The notes: generated by a model not told the origin, from the sequence alone. DNA of 64,000 nt from Microbacterium paraoxydans (GCF_019056515.1 NZ_CP064873.1:1-64000), one strand, 5' to 3'. Shown: positions 40,320 through 48,401, counted from the stretch's first letter. Numbers and translations are program-made.

Positions 40320-41729
40320 ATGCACACCACCGCCCTCCGGCCCCGAACGGCCGTCGCGCCCCTGATGGTCGCCCTCCTCGCGGCCTGCCTCGCGTTCCAG
40401 CTCAACGCGAGCATGCTCAGCCCGGCGCTGGTCACGATGGAGCGCGAGCTCGACGCGACGGCCTCCGAGATCGCCGCCACCCAGACGGTGTTCTTCACCG
40501 CCGCCGCCCTGTTCACCCTCTTCCTCCCGCGGCTGGGCGACCTCATCGGACGGCGCCGGGTGCTCGTCGGCATGCTCGTGGTGATGGCGGTCGGCTGCGT
40601 GGTCGCGGCGCTCGCGACCAACGTCCCGATGCTCTTCGTCGGCCGCCTCATCCAGGGTGTCTCCGGTCCCGTCGTCCCGCTGTGTCTGATCATGCTGCGC
40701 GCGGCCGTCAGCGACCCGAAGATGTACGGCACCCTGCTCGGCGTCGTGACAGCCGTCAACGGCGGGATCGCCGGCGGCGACGCGCTGCTCGGCGGCTACC
40801 TCGCCACGAACCACGGTTTCGCCTCGATCTTCTGGACCATGGCCGGCGTCGCTGTGGTCGCGGCACTCGTCGTGCGCCTTCTCGCCCCGGAGACGATGGC
40901 GGAGGACCGCCCGCGCATGGACTGGTGGGGGTCGTTGCTCCTGGTCGTCTCCGTCGGATCGATGCTCATCGCCCTGAACGAGCTCGGGAAGCTCGCAGAG
41001 GCGGACGTGCTCCTGGTGGTCGTGCTGGCCGTCGTCTCCGTGGTGTCCTTCCTCGCGTTCTGGAAGCTCGAGGGTGCGCTGCGGGACCCGCTCGTCTCGC
41101 CCGCCCAGTTGAAGCAGCGTGCCACCTGGGCGCTCTCCGCGACATCGTTGCTGACACTCTCCGGGATCTTCGCGGTGATGAACGGCGTGGTCCCTGCACT
41201 GGCGCAGGACACCGCGATGGGACTCGCGATGAGCGCGGAGGAGGTGTCGTTCTGGATCCTGATGCCGTACGCGCTGGCGGGCCTGCTGATGGGACCCCTC
41301 ACCGGACGGCTCGCCGCGACGGTGGGCTACCGGGCGATGCTGCGGATCGGGCTGGTCGGCACGATCGTGGTGCTCGTGCTGATGGTCGCGAACGTCGGAA
41401 CCTCGTCGCGGATCATCCTGCTGTTCCTCTCGGTCGCCGCCGGCATCACCTACGCCGGCATCGGCAACATCATGTTGAACGGCCTGGGGGTCGTGCTGTC
41501 GCCCACGGAGAAGCCGGGCTCCCTCCCCGGGCTGAACACCGGTGCGATCAACCTCGGGGCCGGGCTGAGCTTCGTCGTGATCTACGCGGCCCAGACGTCG
41601 TTCGGCGGCAGCGGGGACGCGGCGGGTGGCTACGTCGCCGCGCTCCTCACCGGTGCCGTCGTGCTCGCCGGCGCGCTGACGTTCTCCCTCTTCATCCCGA
41701 AGCCCGTCCATGCCGAGCTGACCCGCTGA
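40320..41729 (+). CDS. MFS transporter (DHA2-like), candidate nucleoside importer
   Basis: The 469-residue protein is a polytopic major-facilitator protein. The motif A region RLGDLIGRRRVLVG lies near 60-75 and the later motif region LIQGVSGPVVPL near 115. The segment count appears to be 14, as in the drug:H+ DHA2 group. Family membership alone would suggest drug efflux. The operator shared with ribokinase and nucleoside hydrolase argues instead for transport of a nucleoside or ribose-related compound. That is inference. Confidence 0.88.
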   Translation: MHTTALRPRTAVAPLMVALLAACLAFQLNASMLSPALVTMERELDATASEIAATQTVFFTAAALFTLFLPRLGDLIGRRRVLVGMLVVMAVGCVVAALATNVPMLFVGRLIQGVSGPVVPLCLIMLRAAVSDPKMYGTLLGVVTAVNGGIAGGDALLGGYLATNHGFASIFWTMAGVAVVAALVVRLLAPETMAEDRPRMDWWGSLLLVVSVGSMLIALNELGKLAEADVLLVVVLAVVSVVSFLAFWKLEGALRDPLVSPAQLKQRATWALSATSLLTLSGIFAVMNGVVPALAQDTAMGLAMSAEEVSFWILMPYALAGLLMGPLTGRLAATVGYRAMLRIGLVGTIVVLVLMVANVGTSSRIILLFLSVAAGITYAGIGNIMLNGLGVVLSPTEKPGSLPGLNTGAINLGAGLSFVVIYAAQTSFGGSGDAAGGYVAALLTGAVVLAGALTFSLFIPKPVHAELTR

Positions 41730-41735
41730 GGCGGC

Positions 41736-42872
41736 TCAGCTGAAGAGGATGAGGACGTAGACGGCGAAGGTCGCCAGGTGCGCCGCGCCGTGCATCGCGG
41801 TGACCCGCTTCGCCGCGAACGTCGTCAGCGAGAGCAGCAGCGTCACGGCGAGCATGAGGAGGTTCGCCGGCGACTCGGCGAGCACCACCTCCTGGCCGGT
41901 GAGCATGCCGATCAGGAGGACCGCCGGGATGGTCAGGCCGACCGTCGAGACGAGCGCGCCGTGGCAGAGGTTGTTCACCCGCTGCGCCTCTCCGTTCAGG
42001 GCGGCGCGGATCGAGGTGATCGACTCGGGGAGGAACACGATGCCCGCGATCAGCAGTCCCGCCAGGGCGATCGGAGCGCCGAGCCGGCCGAGACCATCGT
42101 CGAGCAGGGCCGCCATGTCGTGCGAGAGCAGCACGATCGGGACGACCGTGACGACGAGGAGCACGAGGCGGGTCAGCACCTCGACGCGGTGGGCCGCGAG
42201 CACCTCGCGAATGGGGGTCCGGGGTTCTTCCCTCTCCGCCGCACGGACCGGTCGCAGCCGCTCGTCCACCTCGGTGAAGTCATCGGCCTGCGCACCCATC
42301 TGCCGGAACAGGAAGAACGCGTAGAGGGCGAGGGTGAGCACGATGATCGGGATCTCCTGGCCGATCGTGTACGCACCGTTGTCGCCGATGAGGCCGGGGA
42401 GCCCGAACGCCAGGGCGACGAGGACCACGAGCATCGACAGGTACGCGGACGTGCCGGTGCGGTTGTGCGCCATCCCCCGATGGCGGAGGCCGCCGAGGAG
42501 GAGGGCCAGACCGATCACGAGGTTGAGGATGATCATCGACACGGCCATGACCGAGTCGCGCGCGATCGTGGCGTGCTCGCCCGGTCCGAGCATGACCGCC
42601 GAGATGAGGATCACCTCGATGAGCACGATCGACAGCGTCAGCACCAGAGAGCCGTAGGGGTCGCCCAGTCGGTGGGCGAGGGCCTCGGCCTGCTTCACGA
42701 CCCCGAAGGCGCACACGAGGATGACGGCGACGATCGCGAGGAGGGCCACCACCAGGAGCGGCCCGGGCACGGGCGGCGCGAGCAGCGGGTGCAGGGCGAG
42801 CAGGGCGGCGAACGCCCCCCACCCCAGCGCCACGCGCAGCACATCGGTGCGGGTGATGAACGACTGGATCAT
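41736..42872 (-). CDS. chaA: ChaA-like calcium/sodium:proton antiporter
   Basis: The 378-residue protein has about ten or eleven membrane segments in two halves, as in the Ca2+:cation antiporter superfamily. Helix-embedded acidic motifs are visible in each half: SIVLIEVILISAVML near 85-99 and AGIVFLPESITSIRAALNG near 275-293. Two cytoplasmic acidic/basic loops separate the halves. It resembles E. coli ChaA, which exports Na+, Ca2+ or K+ for protons. I start at ATG 42872, preceded by AAGGAG; an ATG 15 bases upstream lacks one. A TATCCT -10 (42952-42957, minus) would give an 80-base leader. Confidence 0.88.
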   Translation of the reverse strand: MIQSFITRTDVLRVALGWGAFAALLALHPLLAPPVPGPLLVVALLAIVAVILVCAFGVVKQAEALAHRLGDPYGSLVLTLSIVLIEVILISAVMLGPGEHATIARDSVMAVSMIILNLVIGLALLLGGLRHRGMAHNRTGTSAYLSMLVVLVALAFGLPGLIGDNGAYTIGQEIPIIVLTLALYAFFLFRQMGAQADDFTEVDERLRPVRAAEREEPRTPIREVLAAHRVEVLTRLVLLVVTVVPIVLLSHDMAALLDDGLGRLGAPIALAGLLIAGIVFLPESITSIRAALNGEAQRVNNLCHGALVSTVGLTIPAVLLIGMLTGQEVVLAESPANLLMLAVTLLLSLTTFAAKRVTAMHGAAHLATFAVYVLILFS

Positions 42873-42994
42873 GACGGACTCCTTCATGAGTCAGTCGTCG
42901 TGTGCGGGTACTGCTCCCTCGTCCGCTGCTCCGGGTGCCGGAGACACCTCGAGGATACCCGCGCTCCCGGAACAGCGGCTGAGCAGAGCCGGAC

Positions 42995-43798
42995 TCAGCC
43001 CTGCGGGGCGTCGTTCCAGGACCAGATGTCGTCGCCGCGCAGCACCGCGTCGGCCCCGCCGTCACAGTAGATCGTCTGCCCCGCCATGTGGGTGTTGGCC
43101 GGACTGGTCAGCCAGACGAGCAGCTCGGCGATGGAGGACGCCGGCTGGTGGTAGTTCAGCGGCATCGGCACGGCGGCATCCACCATGGCCAGGCCCTCGG
43201 GCGAGTCGAGCAGGCCGGCCGTCATCGCCGTGGTGACGGTACCGGGGGCGACGGCGTTCAGCGGGATGCCCGCTCCCGCCCACGCCGGGGTGACGCTCTC
43301 GCGACGGACCCAGCGCGACAGGGCGCGCTTGCTGGACGAGTAGTTGAGGAACCCGGCCTCGGGCGTCGCGGCCAGGCGGTCGCCGATCTCGATCGCGCGC
43401 GCCTCGTCGCCGGCGAGGGCGGCGTCGACGAGCTCGGGCGACACCGGCTGCAGCGAGGCCATCGACGACACCACGGCGGCGCGGGGTGCGTCGGCCAGGC
43501 TCAGCGTGGGCTGCAGCGCGGTCAGGAACTCCGTCACGCCGAAGAAGTTGATGGACACCGTCTTCGAGATCGGAGCCGAGATGCCGGCGCAGGCGATGAC
43601 GGCGTCGATCCCGTCGTCGGCCGCCTCGACCACGGCGCTCGCCGCGGTCAGCCGCCCCTCGTGGGTGGACAGATCTCCGTCGACCTCGACGCCGGCGAGG
43701 TCGACGCCGATGACGGTGTGGCCCTGAGAGCGGAGCAGTTCGGCGGTGGCGGCGCCGATGCCGGATGCCGATCCGGTGACGACATAGGTGCGGGTCAT
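42995..43798 (-). CDS. Short-chain dehydrogenase/reductase
   Basis: The 267-residue SDR has the NAD(P)-binding GSASGIGAAT motif near 8-17, a catalytic Ser in VVSSMASLQ and the Tyr-x-x-x-Lys pair in NYSSSKRALSRWVR. An extra helix-rich insertion lies between Ser and Tyr, as in 3-alpha-hydroxysteroid dehydrogenase-like SDRs. The substrate is unknown. It overlaps the marR gene by four bases (ATGA), so the MarR regulator almost certainly controls it. Confidence 0.92.
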   Translation of the reverse strand: MTRTYVVTGSASGIGAATAELLRSQGHTVIGVDLAGVEVDGDLSTHEGRLTAASAVVEAADDGIDAVIACAGISAPISKTVSINFFGVTEFLTALQPTLSLADAPRAAVVSSMASLQPVSPELVDAALAGDEARAIEIGDRLAATPEAGFLNYSSSKRALSRWVRRESVTPAWAGAGIPLNAVAPGTVTTAMTAGLLDSPEGLAMVDAAVPMPLNYHQPASSIAELLVWLTSPANTHMAGQTIYCDGGADAVLRGDDIWSWNDAPQG

Positions 43799-44268
43799 GA
43801 GGTTTCCTCCTTGATGGACACGACCGGCGGCGTGCCGGACAGTGCGGTGACGAAGCGGCCGAGCTGGCGGCGGAATCCGTCGATCTCGTCCGGTGACCAG
43901 CCTGCGAGCGCATCGTCGACCATGCGATGGCCGGCCTCGACCAGGCGCGCATAGGCCGTCCGGCCCGCGTCCGTCAGGCGGACCTCGACCGTGCGTCCCG
44001 AGCGCACGGGGTCCACGACGCCGTGCGTCGCCATGCGGGCGACGAGCTTCGACGTGGTCGGCCGCGACAGCGTCGCGTGCGCGGCCAGGTCGCCGAAGCC
44101 CATCGCACCCCCGTTCATCCCGAGCAGGTAGAGCGCGCGGATGGCGGACGGATCGAGGGCGACGTCGACGGCTTCGGCGACCTGACGTTGCAGGTCGCTC
44201 TCACTCCATTCCGACACCACCCGGACGAGGGCCAGGTGGATGCCGGCGACGTCTTCGCCGGTGGTCAT
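43795..44268 (-). CDS. MarR-family transcriptional regulator
   Basis: The 157-residue protein is a winged-helix MarR regulator. The recognition region reads FGDLAAHATLSRPTTSKLVARMATHGVV (about 58-85) and the wing DPVRSGRTVEVRLTDAGR follows. Its promoter is well formed: -35 TTGCCT (44298-44303), -10 TACCCT (44275-44280), spacer 17, on the minus strand. The -10 ends six bases before the ATG and there is no ribosome site, so the mRNA should be leaderless. A perfect palindrome at 44290-44304 overlaps the -35, which implies autorepression of the marR-SDR operon. Confidence 0.94.
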   Translation of the reverse strand: MTTGEDVAGIHLALVRVVSEWSESDLQRQVAEAVDVALDPSAIRALYLLGMNGGAMGFGDLAAHATLSRPTTSKLVARMATHGVVDPVRSGRTVEVRLTDAGRTAYARLVEAGHRMVDDALAGWSPDEIDGFRRQLGRFVTALSGTPPVVSIKEETS

Positions 44269-44274
44269 GTGTCC

Positions 44275-44304
44275 AGGGTACGCCTCAAAGTTGCCTCAGG
44301 CAAC
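44275..44304 (-). promoter_or_regulatory. marR promoter with overlapping palindromic operator
   Basis: On the minus strand TTGCCT (44298-44303), 17 bases and TACCCT (44275-44280) form a strong promoter. GTTGCCTCAGGCAAC (44290-44304) is a perfect 7-1-7 palindrome across the -35. It also covers the stop codon of the upstream gene (44296-44298). Confidence 0.8.
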
Positions 44305-44610
44305 AGTTGTGATGTACCCCGCGCTCGCCGTGTCCTCCACGAGCGCGAAGAAGTGTCGACCGCCCGCGCGCCGCGCGCGCCGCCACCGGCGCTGCTGCCC
44401 GTCGCCGTAGTCGAGCACGATCCACGCGGGCGCAGGCGTGCCCTGCGGGCCGAGGACGAACGAGCACGCCCCGAGGCCGGGGGAGGCGAGCTCGGCGACG
44501 AAGCGGTCGTCCCCGGGGGTGAACGGCGCCGTGTCATGGAGCTCGGCCGGCTGCAGGCGGAGGACGGTGTCGGCGTGTTCCTGGGTCTCCGTGCGGAGCC
44601 GGCGCCTCAT
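44296..44610 (-). CDS. Hypothetical protein (104 aa)
   Basis: I recognise no family. The protein is Arg-rich at both the N-terminus (MRRRLRTE) and a central block (GQQRRWRRARRAGG). Between them is a beta-type stretch (GACSFVLGP...AWIVLDYGDG). There is no signal peptide or membrane segment. The ATG overlaps the stop of the next gene upstream (44607-44610, ATGA), so the two form an operon. Its stop lies inside the MarR operator palindrome. Confidence 0.65.
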   Translation of the reverse strand: MRRRLRTETQEHADTVLRLQPAELHDTAPFTPGDDRFVAELASPGLGACSFVLGPQGTPAPAWIVLDYGDGQQRRWRRARRAGGRHFFALVEDTASAGYITTVA

Positions 44611-44873
44611 GCGGCACCGCCCTGGCGTGCCGCCCACTCCCGGGTGTCCCGAAGGCCCTGGGCATCGAGGTAGGCGCGGATCACGTCCGCGGTGAGGCGG
44701 ATCTGCGCCTCCGTGCCCATCGCCGCCTGCATGACGCCGATCGCGGGCGCCGGCTTGCCGTCCACCCGCTCGAGCGCCTCCCAGACGATGTCCTCGCGGC
44801 CGCCGCGGCCGAGGGCGTGCGGCATCGAGGTGAACCCCGTCCTTCGCTGATCAGTGGGTCGTGTCTCTGGCAT
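44607..44873 (-). CDS. Hypothetical protein (88 aa)
   Basis: The ATG at 44873 has GAGAGG seven bases upstream. The protein is soluble and mostly helical (for example EDIVWEALERVDGK and RLTADVIRAYLDAQGLRDTREWAARQ). I recognise no domain. Its promoter appears to lie at 45059-45087 (minus strand), leaving a leader of about 180 bases that includes a strong hairpin. It is coupled to the 104-residue gene downstream. The function is unknown. Confidence 0.65.
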   Translation of the reverse strand: MPETRPTDQRRTGFTSMPHALGRGGREDIVWEALERVDGKPAPAIGVMQAAMGTEAQIRLTADVIRAYLDAQGLRDTREWAARQGGAA

Positions 44874-45058
44874 GCGTGTTCCTCTCTCGGGGCGGATGGG
44901 CAGGCTCGCGCCGAGGGACGGGGGTCCCTCGCGAGGCGCACGTCGGACGGCGGGGTGGTCTCCCCGGGGTCGGTGCGCGTGGTGCGGTGGCGCGCGCTCC
45001 GCCGGCGGCCCGGTGAGGGGCGTGCGGAGCGGTCGGCCTGGCCGGTTGCTGTCCTCCG

Positions 45059-45087
45059 ACGGTACCACGTTATTTTTAGTCATTCAA
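45059..45087 (-). promoter_or_regulatory. Promoter of the two hypothetical genes
   Basis: On the minus strand TTGAAT (45082-45087), 17 bases and TACCGT (45059-45064) form a good sigma70-type promoter. Its spacer is AT-rich (ACTAAAAATAACG). Confidence 0.6.
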
Positions 45088-45167
45088 AAGAAGTGCCGAA
45101 TCGTCCGCACGCCGGGTGGGGTCCTGAGCGATTGCCGCGTGCGTTTTTCTCCCGTTCAGCGGGAAAT

Positions 45168-45195
45168 TTGACTTCCCTGTGCTTCCGGGTATGGT
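45168..45195 (+). promoter_or_regulatory. Promoter of the 44-residue basic protein gene
   Basis: TTGACT (45168-45173), a 16-base spacer and TATGGT (45190-45195) match the housekeeping consensus. The gene starts 38 bases later, with a ribosome site. Confidence 0.6.
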
Positions 45196-45232
45196 CGGGG
45201 GTTACGCCAGCCAGTCACAAAGGGGAAGCGCT

Positions 45233-45367
45233 ATGTCAGGAAAGTCCACACCGGGTCGCGCAGGGAAGAAGGCGCCGCAGCTCTCGCTCAAGGAGAAGCG
45301 GGCGGCGAAGCGCGCGAAGAACGCCCCGGACGAGTTCCTCAAGCCTCGCAAGGGCGCGAAGAGCTGA
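45233..45367 (+). CDS. Small basic protein (44 aa)
   Basis: The product is extremely Lys/Arg/Ala-rich (KEKRAAKRAK, KPRKGAKS) with no membrane segment. It resembles small, highly charged conserved hypothetical proteins of Actinobacteria. It has its own promoter (45168-45195), an AAAGGGGAAG ribosome site and a downstream hairpin, all supporting a real gene. Nucleic-acid binding is a guess from charge alone. Confidence 0.7.
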   Translation: MSGKSTPGRAGKKAPQLSLKEKRAAKRAKNAPDEFLKPRKGAKS

Positions 45368-45376
45368 GGACTCCGG

Positions 45377-45414
45377 CCCGGTGGGGGTGGCGGTGCTCCG
45401 CCGCGCCCACCGGG
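45377..45414 (+). terminator. Hairpin after the 44-residue gene
   Basis: CCCGGTGGG (45377-45385) pairs with CCCACCGGG (45406-45414). An inner GGCGG/CCGCC stem gives a long, interrupted hairpin. Confidence 0.6.
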
Positions 45415-45504
45415 GCTACCGGGGCGACGGCGACCTGTCAACGGGCCTTGTCCTCAGCGCGGATCCGACGCACTCTGGAGTCCCCGCTACGAGAGGAGCG
45501 CGTC

Positions 45505-45816
45505 ATGTCGAATCCGGAAGCCTTCATGTACCCGGACGAGCCGTTGCTGTCGGAGGAGGCTCTGCGGCTCGCGGAGGAGGACGACGTCGATTCCGACGAG
45601 GAACCGTCCCGCGAGGGCGTCGCGGCGCATCTCGCCGAACGGGGCGGCGACGACCCCGACGCCCTGCAGGACGTGCCCGCCGGTGGCGCCGGTGCGGACG
45701 CCGGTGCCGGAAACGCGGCCCGCGTCGACCCGTCGTCGAAGAACCCGCCGGAGCCCGCCTACGAGTCGACCCACAGCAAGGAGCCGGGCGTCGGTCCGCG
45801 CCACGAGGGCGCCTGA
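45505..45816 (+). CDS. Acidic low-complexity hypothetical protein (103 aa)
   Basis: The protein is rich in Asp, Glu, Ala and Gly, with an acidic run (LAEEDDVDSDEEPS) and a Gly/Ala-rich stretch (AGGAGADAGAGNAA). It looks largely disordered. A GAGAGGAG site lies seven bases before the ATG. It is followed 8 bases later by the convergent ClpN-SRPBCC gene. I recognise no family. Confidence 0.65.
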   Translation: MSNPEAFMYPDEPLLSEEALRLAEEDDVDSDEEPSREGVAAHLAERGGDDPDALQDVPAGGAGADAGAGNAARVDPSSKNPPEPAYESTHSKEPGVGPRHEGA

Positions 45817-45824
45817 GCCGGCGC

Positions 45825-46802
45825 TCAGCGGAAGAGGCGGGTGATCCCGCTCTCCACCTGCGCGAGCTGGATGAAGACGAGGCCGCGCCAGAGCGGACGC
45901 AGCGGTGCCTGCAGTGCCCGTCGCACCGGACCGCGGGGCCCGGTCTCCCACGTGATCGTCGCGCGGAGCTGCGTCCCTCCCGCGGCCGGTTCGAGTGCCA
46001 TCGTGAGGGTGCGCGGATTCGCATGGGGCGCGTCGGGGTACTCGAAGCGCCAGGTGAGCGCCCCGTCCTTTTCGTCCCGGATCACGCAGAGGCGATGGAA
46101 TTCGGGCTTGCGGCGCAGGGGTCGTCCGTCCGGCGATGTCGTCGGGGCGAACGCCTCCCAGGGGCCGTCACTCCCGGCGGGGAGGACGCCGGCGACGCTC
46201 TGCTCCCACTCCGGGAGCCGTTCAGGATCGGCGAGCACCGCCCGGACCTCGGCGTCGGCGGCCGGCACGAACATCGAGCGGGACCCGGTGATCCCCCCGG
46301 CGGCCGGCTTTCGGCCCGGCTGAGGGGAGCGCGCGGTGCCTTCGACCTCGTCGAGCTGGGCCGTGAGGTCGTCTTCCGTCACGGCCAGCCGGCCGAGGAT
46401 GGCGGCGATCAGGCCGCTGGGTTCCGCGAGCAGGGCGCGAAGTACGGCGGCGGAGTCCCCGCGGCGACCTCCTTGGGATGCGGCTCGGAGCACCGCGAGG
46501 GCACGCTCGGTCCAGTCGTAGCCGTCGGTCTCGTGGAAGACGATGCGACCCGGACCCACCGCCGGGGCATCGATCCCCATGGCGAGGAGCTGCCCCGCGT
46601 GCTGCGCCTCGACGGCCGCCCGGGCGGTATCGAGGCGGATCCCGGCCCTCCGGAGCACCTGCCCGCCGGTGTCCGCATCGAGCGTGAGAGCGAGCAGCAG
46701 ATGATCGATGTCCGCGTCGTGCACGCCGAGGCGCGACGCCTCCTCCATCGCCGCGAGCGACAGCGTGTGCATGGTGGCAGCCGCCTGCGTGAACCGGCTC
46801 AT
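45825..46802 (-). CDS. Clp N-domain / SRPBCC fusion protein
   Basis: The 325-residue protein has an N-terminal Clp-repeat-like region (about 1-150: AAMEEASRLGVHDADIDHLLLAL, then SAAVLRALLAEPSGLIAAIL), like the substrate-binding N-domain of ClpA/ClpC. No ATPase module follows. A linker leads to a C-terminal SRPBCC/polyketide-cyclase-like domain (about 172-325) with SRSMFVPAADAEVRAVLADPERLPEWEQSV. It overlaps the upstream HTH gene by four bases, so the two are co-translated. A ligand-sensing or adaptor role is plausible but unproven. Confidence 0.8.
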   Translation of the reverse strand: MSRFTQAAATMHTLSLAAMEEASRLGVHDADIDHLLLALTLDADTGGQVLRRAGIRLDTARAAVEAQHAGQLLAMGIDAPAVGPGRIVFHETDGYDWTERALAVLRAASQGGRRGDSAAVLRALLAEPSGLIAAILGRLAVTEDDLTAQLDEVEGTARSPQPGRKPAAGGITGSRSMFVPAADAEVRAVLADPERLPEWEQSVAGVLPAGSDGPWEAFAPTTSPDGRPLRRKPEFHRLCVIRDEKDGALTWRFEYPDAPHANPRTLTMALEPAAGGTQLRATITWETGPRGPVRRALQAPLRPLWRGLVFIQLAQVESGITRLFR

Positions 46803-47044
46803 GCGTTCCTCCGCGGCACCGGGATGCTCGGATCGATGCGGCGGCTGTGCTTCTTGTGCACGGCCTGCCGCGTGACGCCGAGGGCATCCGCGATGGTCTG
46901 CCAGCTCATTCCGGCGCGGAGCGCGGCCTCCACCTGACGCAGCTCGAGGGCGTCGGCGAGGCTCCGCAGCGAGGCCACGGCGCGCAGCCCGGCACGCGGA
47001 TCGGTCGTGTCCGCCGCGGTGCGGGCGATGTCGAGGGACTCCAT
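46799..47044 (-). CDS. Small HTH DNA-binding protein
   Basis: The 81-residue protein has a clear HTH (LRAGMSWQTIADALGVTRQAVHKKHSRRI, about 42-70). The promoter is near-consensus: TTGACA (47075-47080), an 18-base spacer and TAGGTT (47051-47056), on the minus strand. The -10 ends six bases before the ATG and there is no ribosome site, so the mRNA is probably leaderless. Two CAAC-N4-GTTG palindromes overlap this promoter, implying autoregulation. It is coupled to the ClpN-SRPBCC gene. Confidence 0.85.
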   Translation of the reverse strand: MESLDIARTAADTTDPRAGLRAVASLRSLADALELRQVEAALRAGMSWQTIADALGVTRQAVHKKHSRRIDPSIPVPRRNA

Positions 47045-47049
47045 GCTGT

Positions 47050-47089
47050 CAACCTACGTTGCTTGCCGAAGCCCTGTCAACCCGGGTTG
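47050..47089 (-). promoter_or_regulatory. Strong promoter with twin CAAC-N4-GTTG operators
   Basis: TTGACA (47075-47080) and TAGGTT (47051-47056) are 18 bases apart on the minus strand. CAACCTACGTTG (47050-47061) covers the -10, and the perfect palindrome CAACCCGGGTTG (47078-47089) overlaps the -35. Their centres are 28 bases apart. Confidence 0.75.
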
Positions 47090-47113
47090 CTCCGGGGCCC
47101 CTCGACGGGCCCG

Positions 47114-48298
47114 TCAGGCGCCGGAGGGGTGCAGCACGACCTTGATGCAGCCGTCCTTCTTCTCCTGGAACGTCCGGTACAGCTCCGGGGCGTCCTCCAG
47201 CGCCGCGTGATGCGTCGTCAGATCCATCACGCCGAGCGGGTCGGATGGGTCCTCGACGAGGGGAAGGATGTCGTCGATCCAGTTCTTCACGTTGCACTGC
47301 CCCATCCGCAGGCTGATCTGCTTGTCGAACAGGGTCTTCATCGGCAGGATGTCGGCGTCGCCCGCGTACACGCCGCTCAGCGAGACCGTGCCGCCTCGGC
47401 GGACGGCGTCGATCGAGGCGTACACCGCCGCGAGCCGGTCGACACCGGCCTTGTCGAGCATCTGCCGCGCTGCGGGATCGGGCAGCAGGCCCACCGCTTT
47501 CTGCAGGAACTCCACTCCGCTGTTGCCGTGCGCTTCCAGCCCCACCGCATCCACCACGGCGTCGGCGCCACGGCCTTCCGTGGCATCGCGGATCTCCTCC
47601 ACGGCCGTGTCGGTGAGATCGAGCGTCTCGATGCCGTGCCGCTCGGCCATCGCGCGCCGCTCCGCCACCGGTTCGACCGCGATGACGCGGTGGCCGCGGT
47701 GGCGGGCGATCCGGCTGACGAACTGTCCGACGGGTCCGAGGCCCATCACCGCGAGGGTGCCGCCTTCGGGGAGCTGCGCGTACTCCACGCCCTGCCACGC
47801 CGTCGGCAGGATGTCGCTGAGGAAGAGGTAGCGCTCATCGGGCAGGTCCGGCGCGACCGGGATGTGGTTGTAGTCAGCCAGCGGCACGCGGAGGTACTCC
47901 GCCTGCCCGCCGGGGACCTGGCCGTAGAGCTTGGTGTAGCCGAAGAGCGCCGCGCCGCTGCCGTACTTGCGCACCTGGGTCGTCTCGCACTGCGATTGCA
48001 GCCCGCGGAGACAGAAGAAGCACACGCCGCAGGCGATGGTGAAGGGGATCACCACGCGATCGCCCGGCTTCAGCTTCGTGACGTTCGCACCGACCTCCAC
48101 CACGACGCCCATCGGCTCGTGTCCGAGGATGTCTCCACGGTCGAGGAACGGCCCCAGGAGCTCGTAGAGGTGCAGATCGGAGCCGCAGATGGCCGACGAG
48201 GTGATCCGGATGATGGCGTCCGCCGGCTGCTGGATCACCGGGTCGGCGACCTCCTCCACCGTCACGTTCCGCTTGCCCTGCCAGGTGAGTGCCTTCAT
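47114..48298 (-). CDS. Zinc-dependent alcohol dehydrogenase (formaldehyde dehydrogenase-like)
   Basis: The 394-residue medium-chain dehydrogenase oxidises an alcohol or S-hydroxymethyl adduct with NAD. The catalytic zinc ligands are Cys in AICGSDLH and His in ILGHEPMG. The structural zinc loop is CGVCFFCLRGLQSQC (C-x2-C-x2-C-x7-C). The Rossmann motif GLGPVGQFVSR lies mid-protein. The layout resembles long-chain glutathione-independent formaldehyde dehydrogenase-like enzymes. I start at ATG 48298, after GGAGGACATG. It lies 103 bases after the CYP152-type gene on the same strand, and may process its products. Confidence 0.9.
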   Translation of the reverse strand: MKALTWQGKRNVTVEEVADPVIQQPADAIIRITSSAICGSDLHLYELLGPFLDRGDILGHEPMGVVVEVGANVTKLKPGDRVVIPFTIACGVCFFCLRGLQSQCETTQVRKYGSGAALFGYTKLYGQVPGGQAEYLRVPLADYNHIPVAPDLPDERYLFLSDILPTAWQGVEYAQLPEGGTLAVMGLGPVGQFVSRIARHRGHRVIAVEPVAERRAMAERHGIETLDLTDTAVEEIRDATEGRGADAVVDAVGLEAHGNSGVEFLQKAVGLLPDPAARQMLDKAGVDRLAAVYASIDAVRRGGTVSLSGVYAGDADILPMKTLFDKQISLRMGQCNVKNWIDDILPLVEDPSDPLGVMDLTTHHAALEDAPELYRTFQEKKDGCIKVVLHPSGA

Positions 48299-48401
48299 CA
48301 TGTCCTCCACGTCTCGATGTCCGTCGTCCCTCCACGCTCTCGGGCGCGCCGCAGCATGGCCACCCGGTTGACAGGCCCTGGACGACGTGCGACCCCGGGA
48401 C

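Larger units (their letters stand above)
44874..45232. other. Intergenic region with divergent promoters and a leader hairpin
   Basis: This 359-base gap has no credible gene; longer open frames in it lack start signals. It holds a minus-strand promoter (45059-45087), a plus-strand promoter (45168-45195) and the hairpin CGAGGGAC (44912-44919)/GTCCCTCG (44924-44931), which falls in the 5' leader of the 88-residue gene. The stretch around 45068-45090 is strikingly AT-rich for this genome. Confidence 0.6.
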
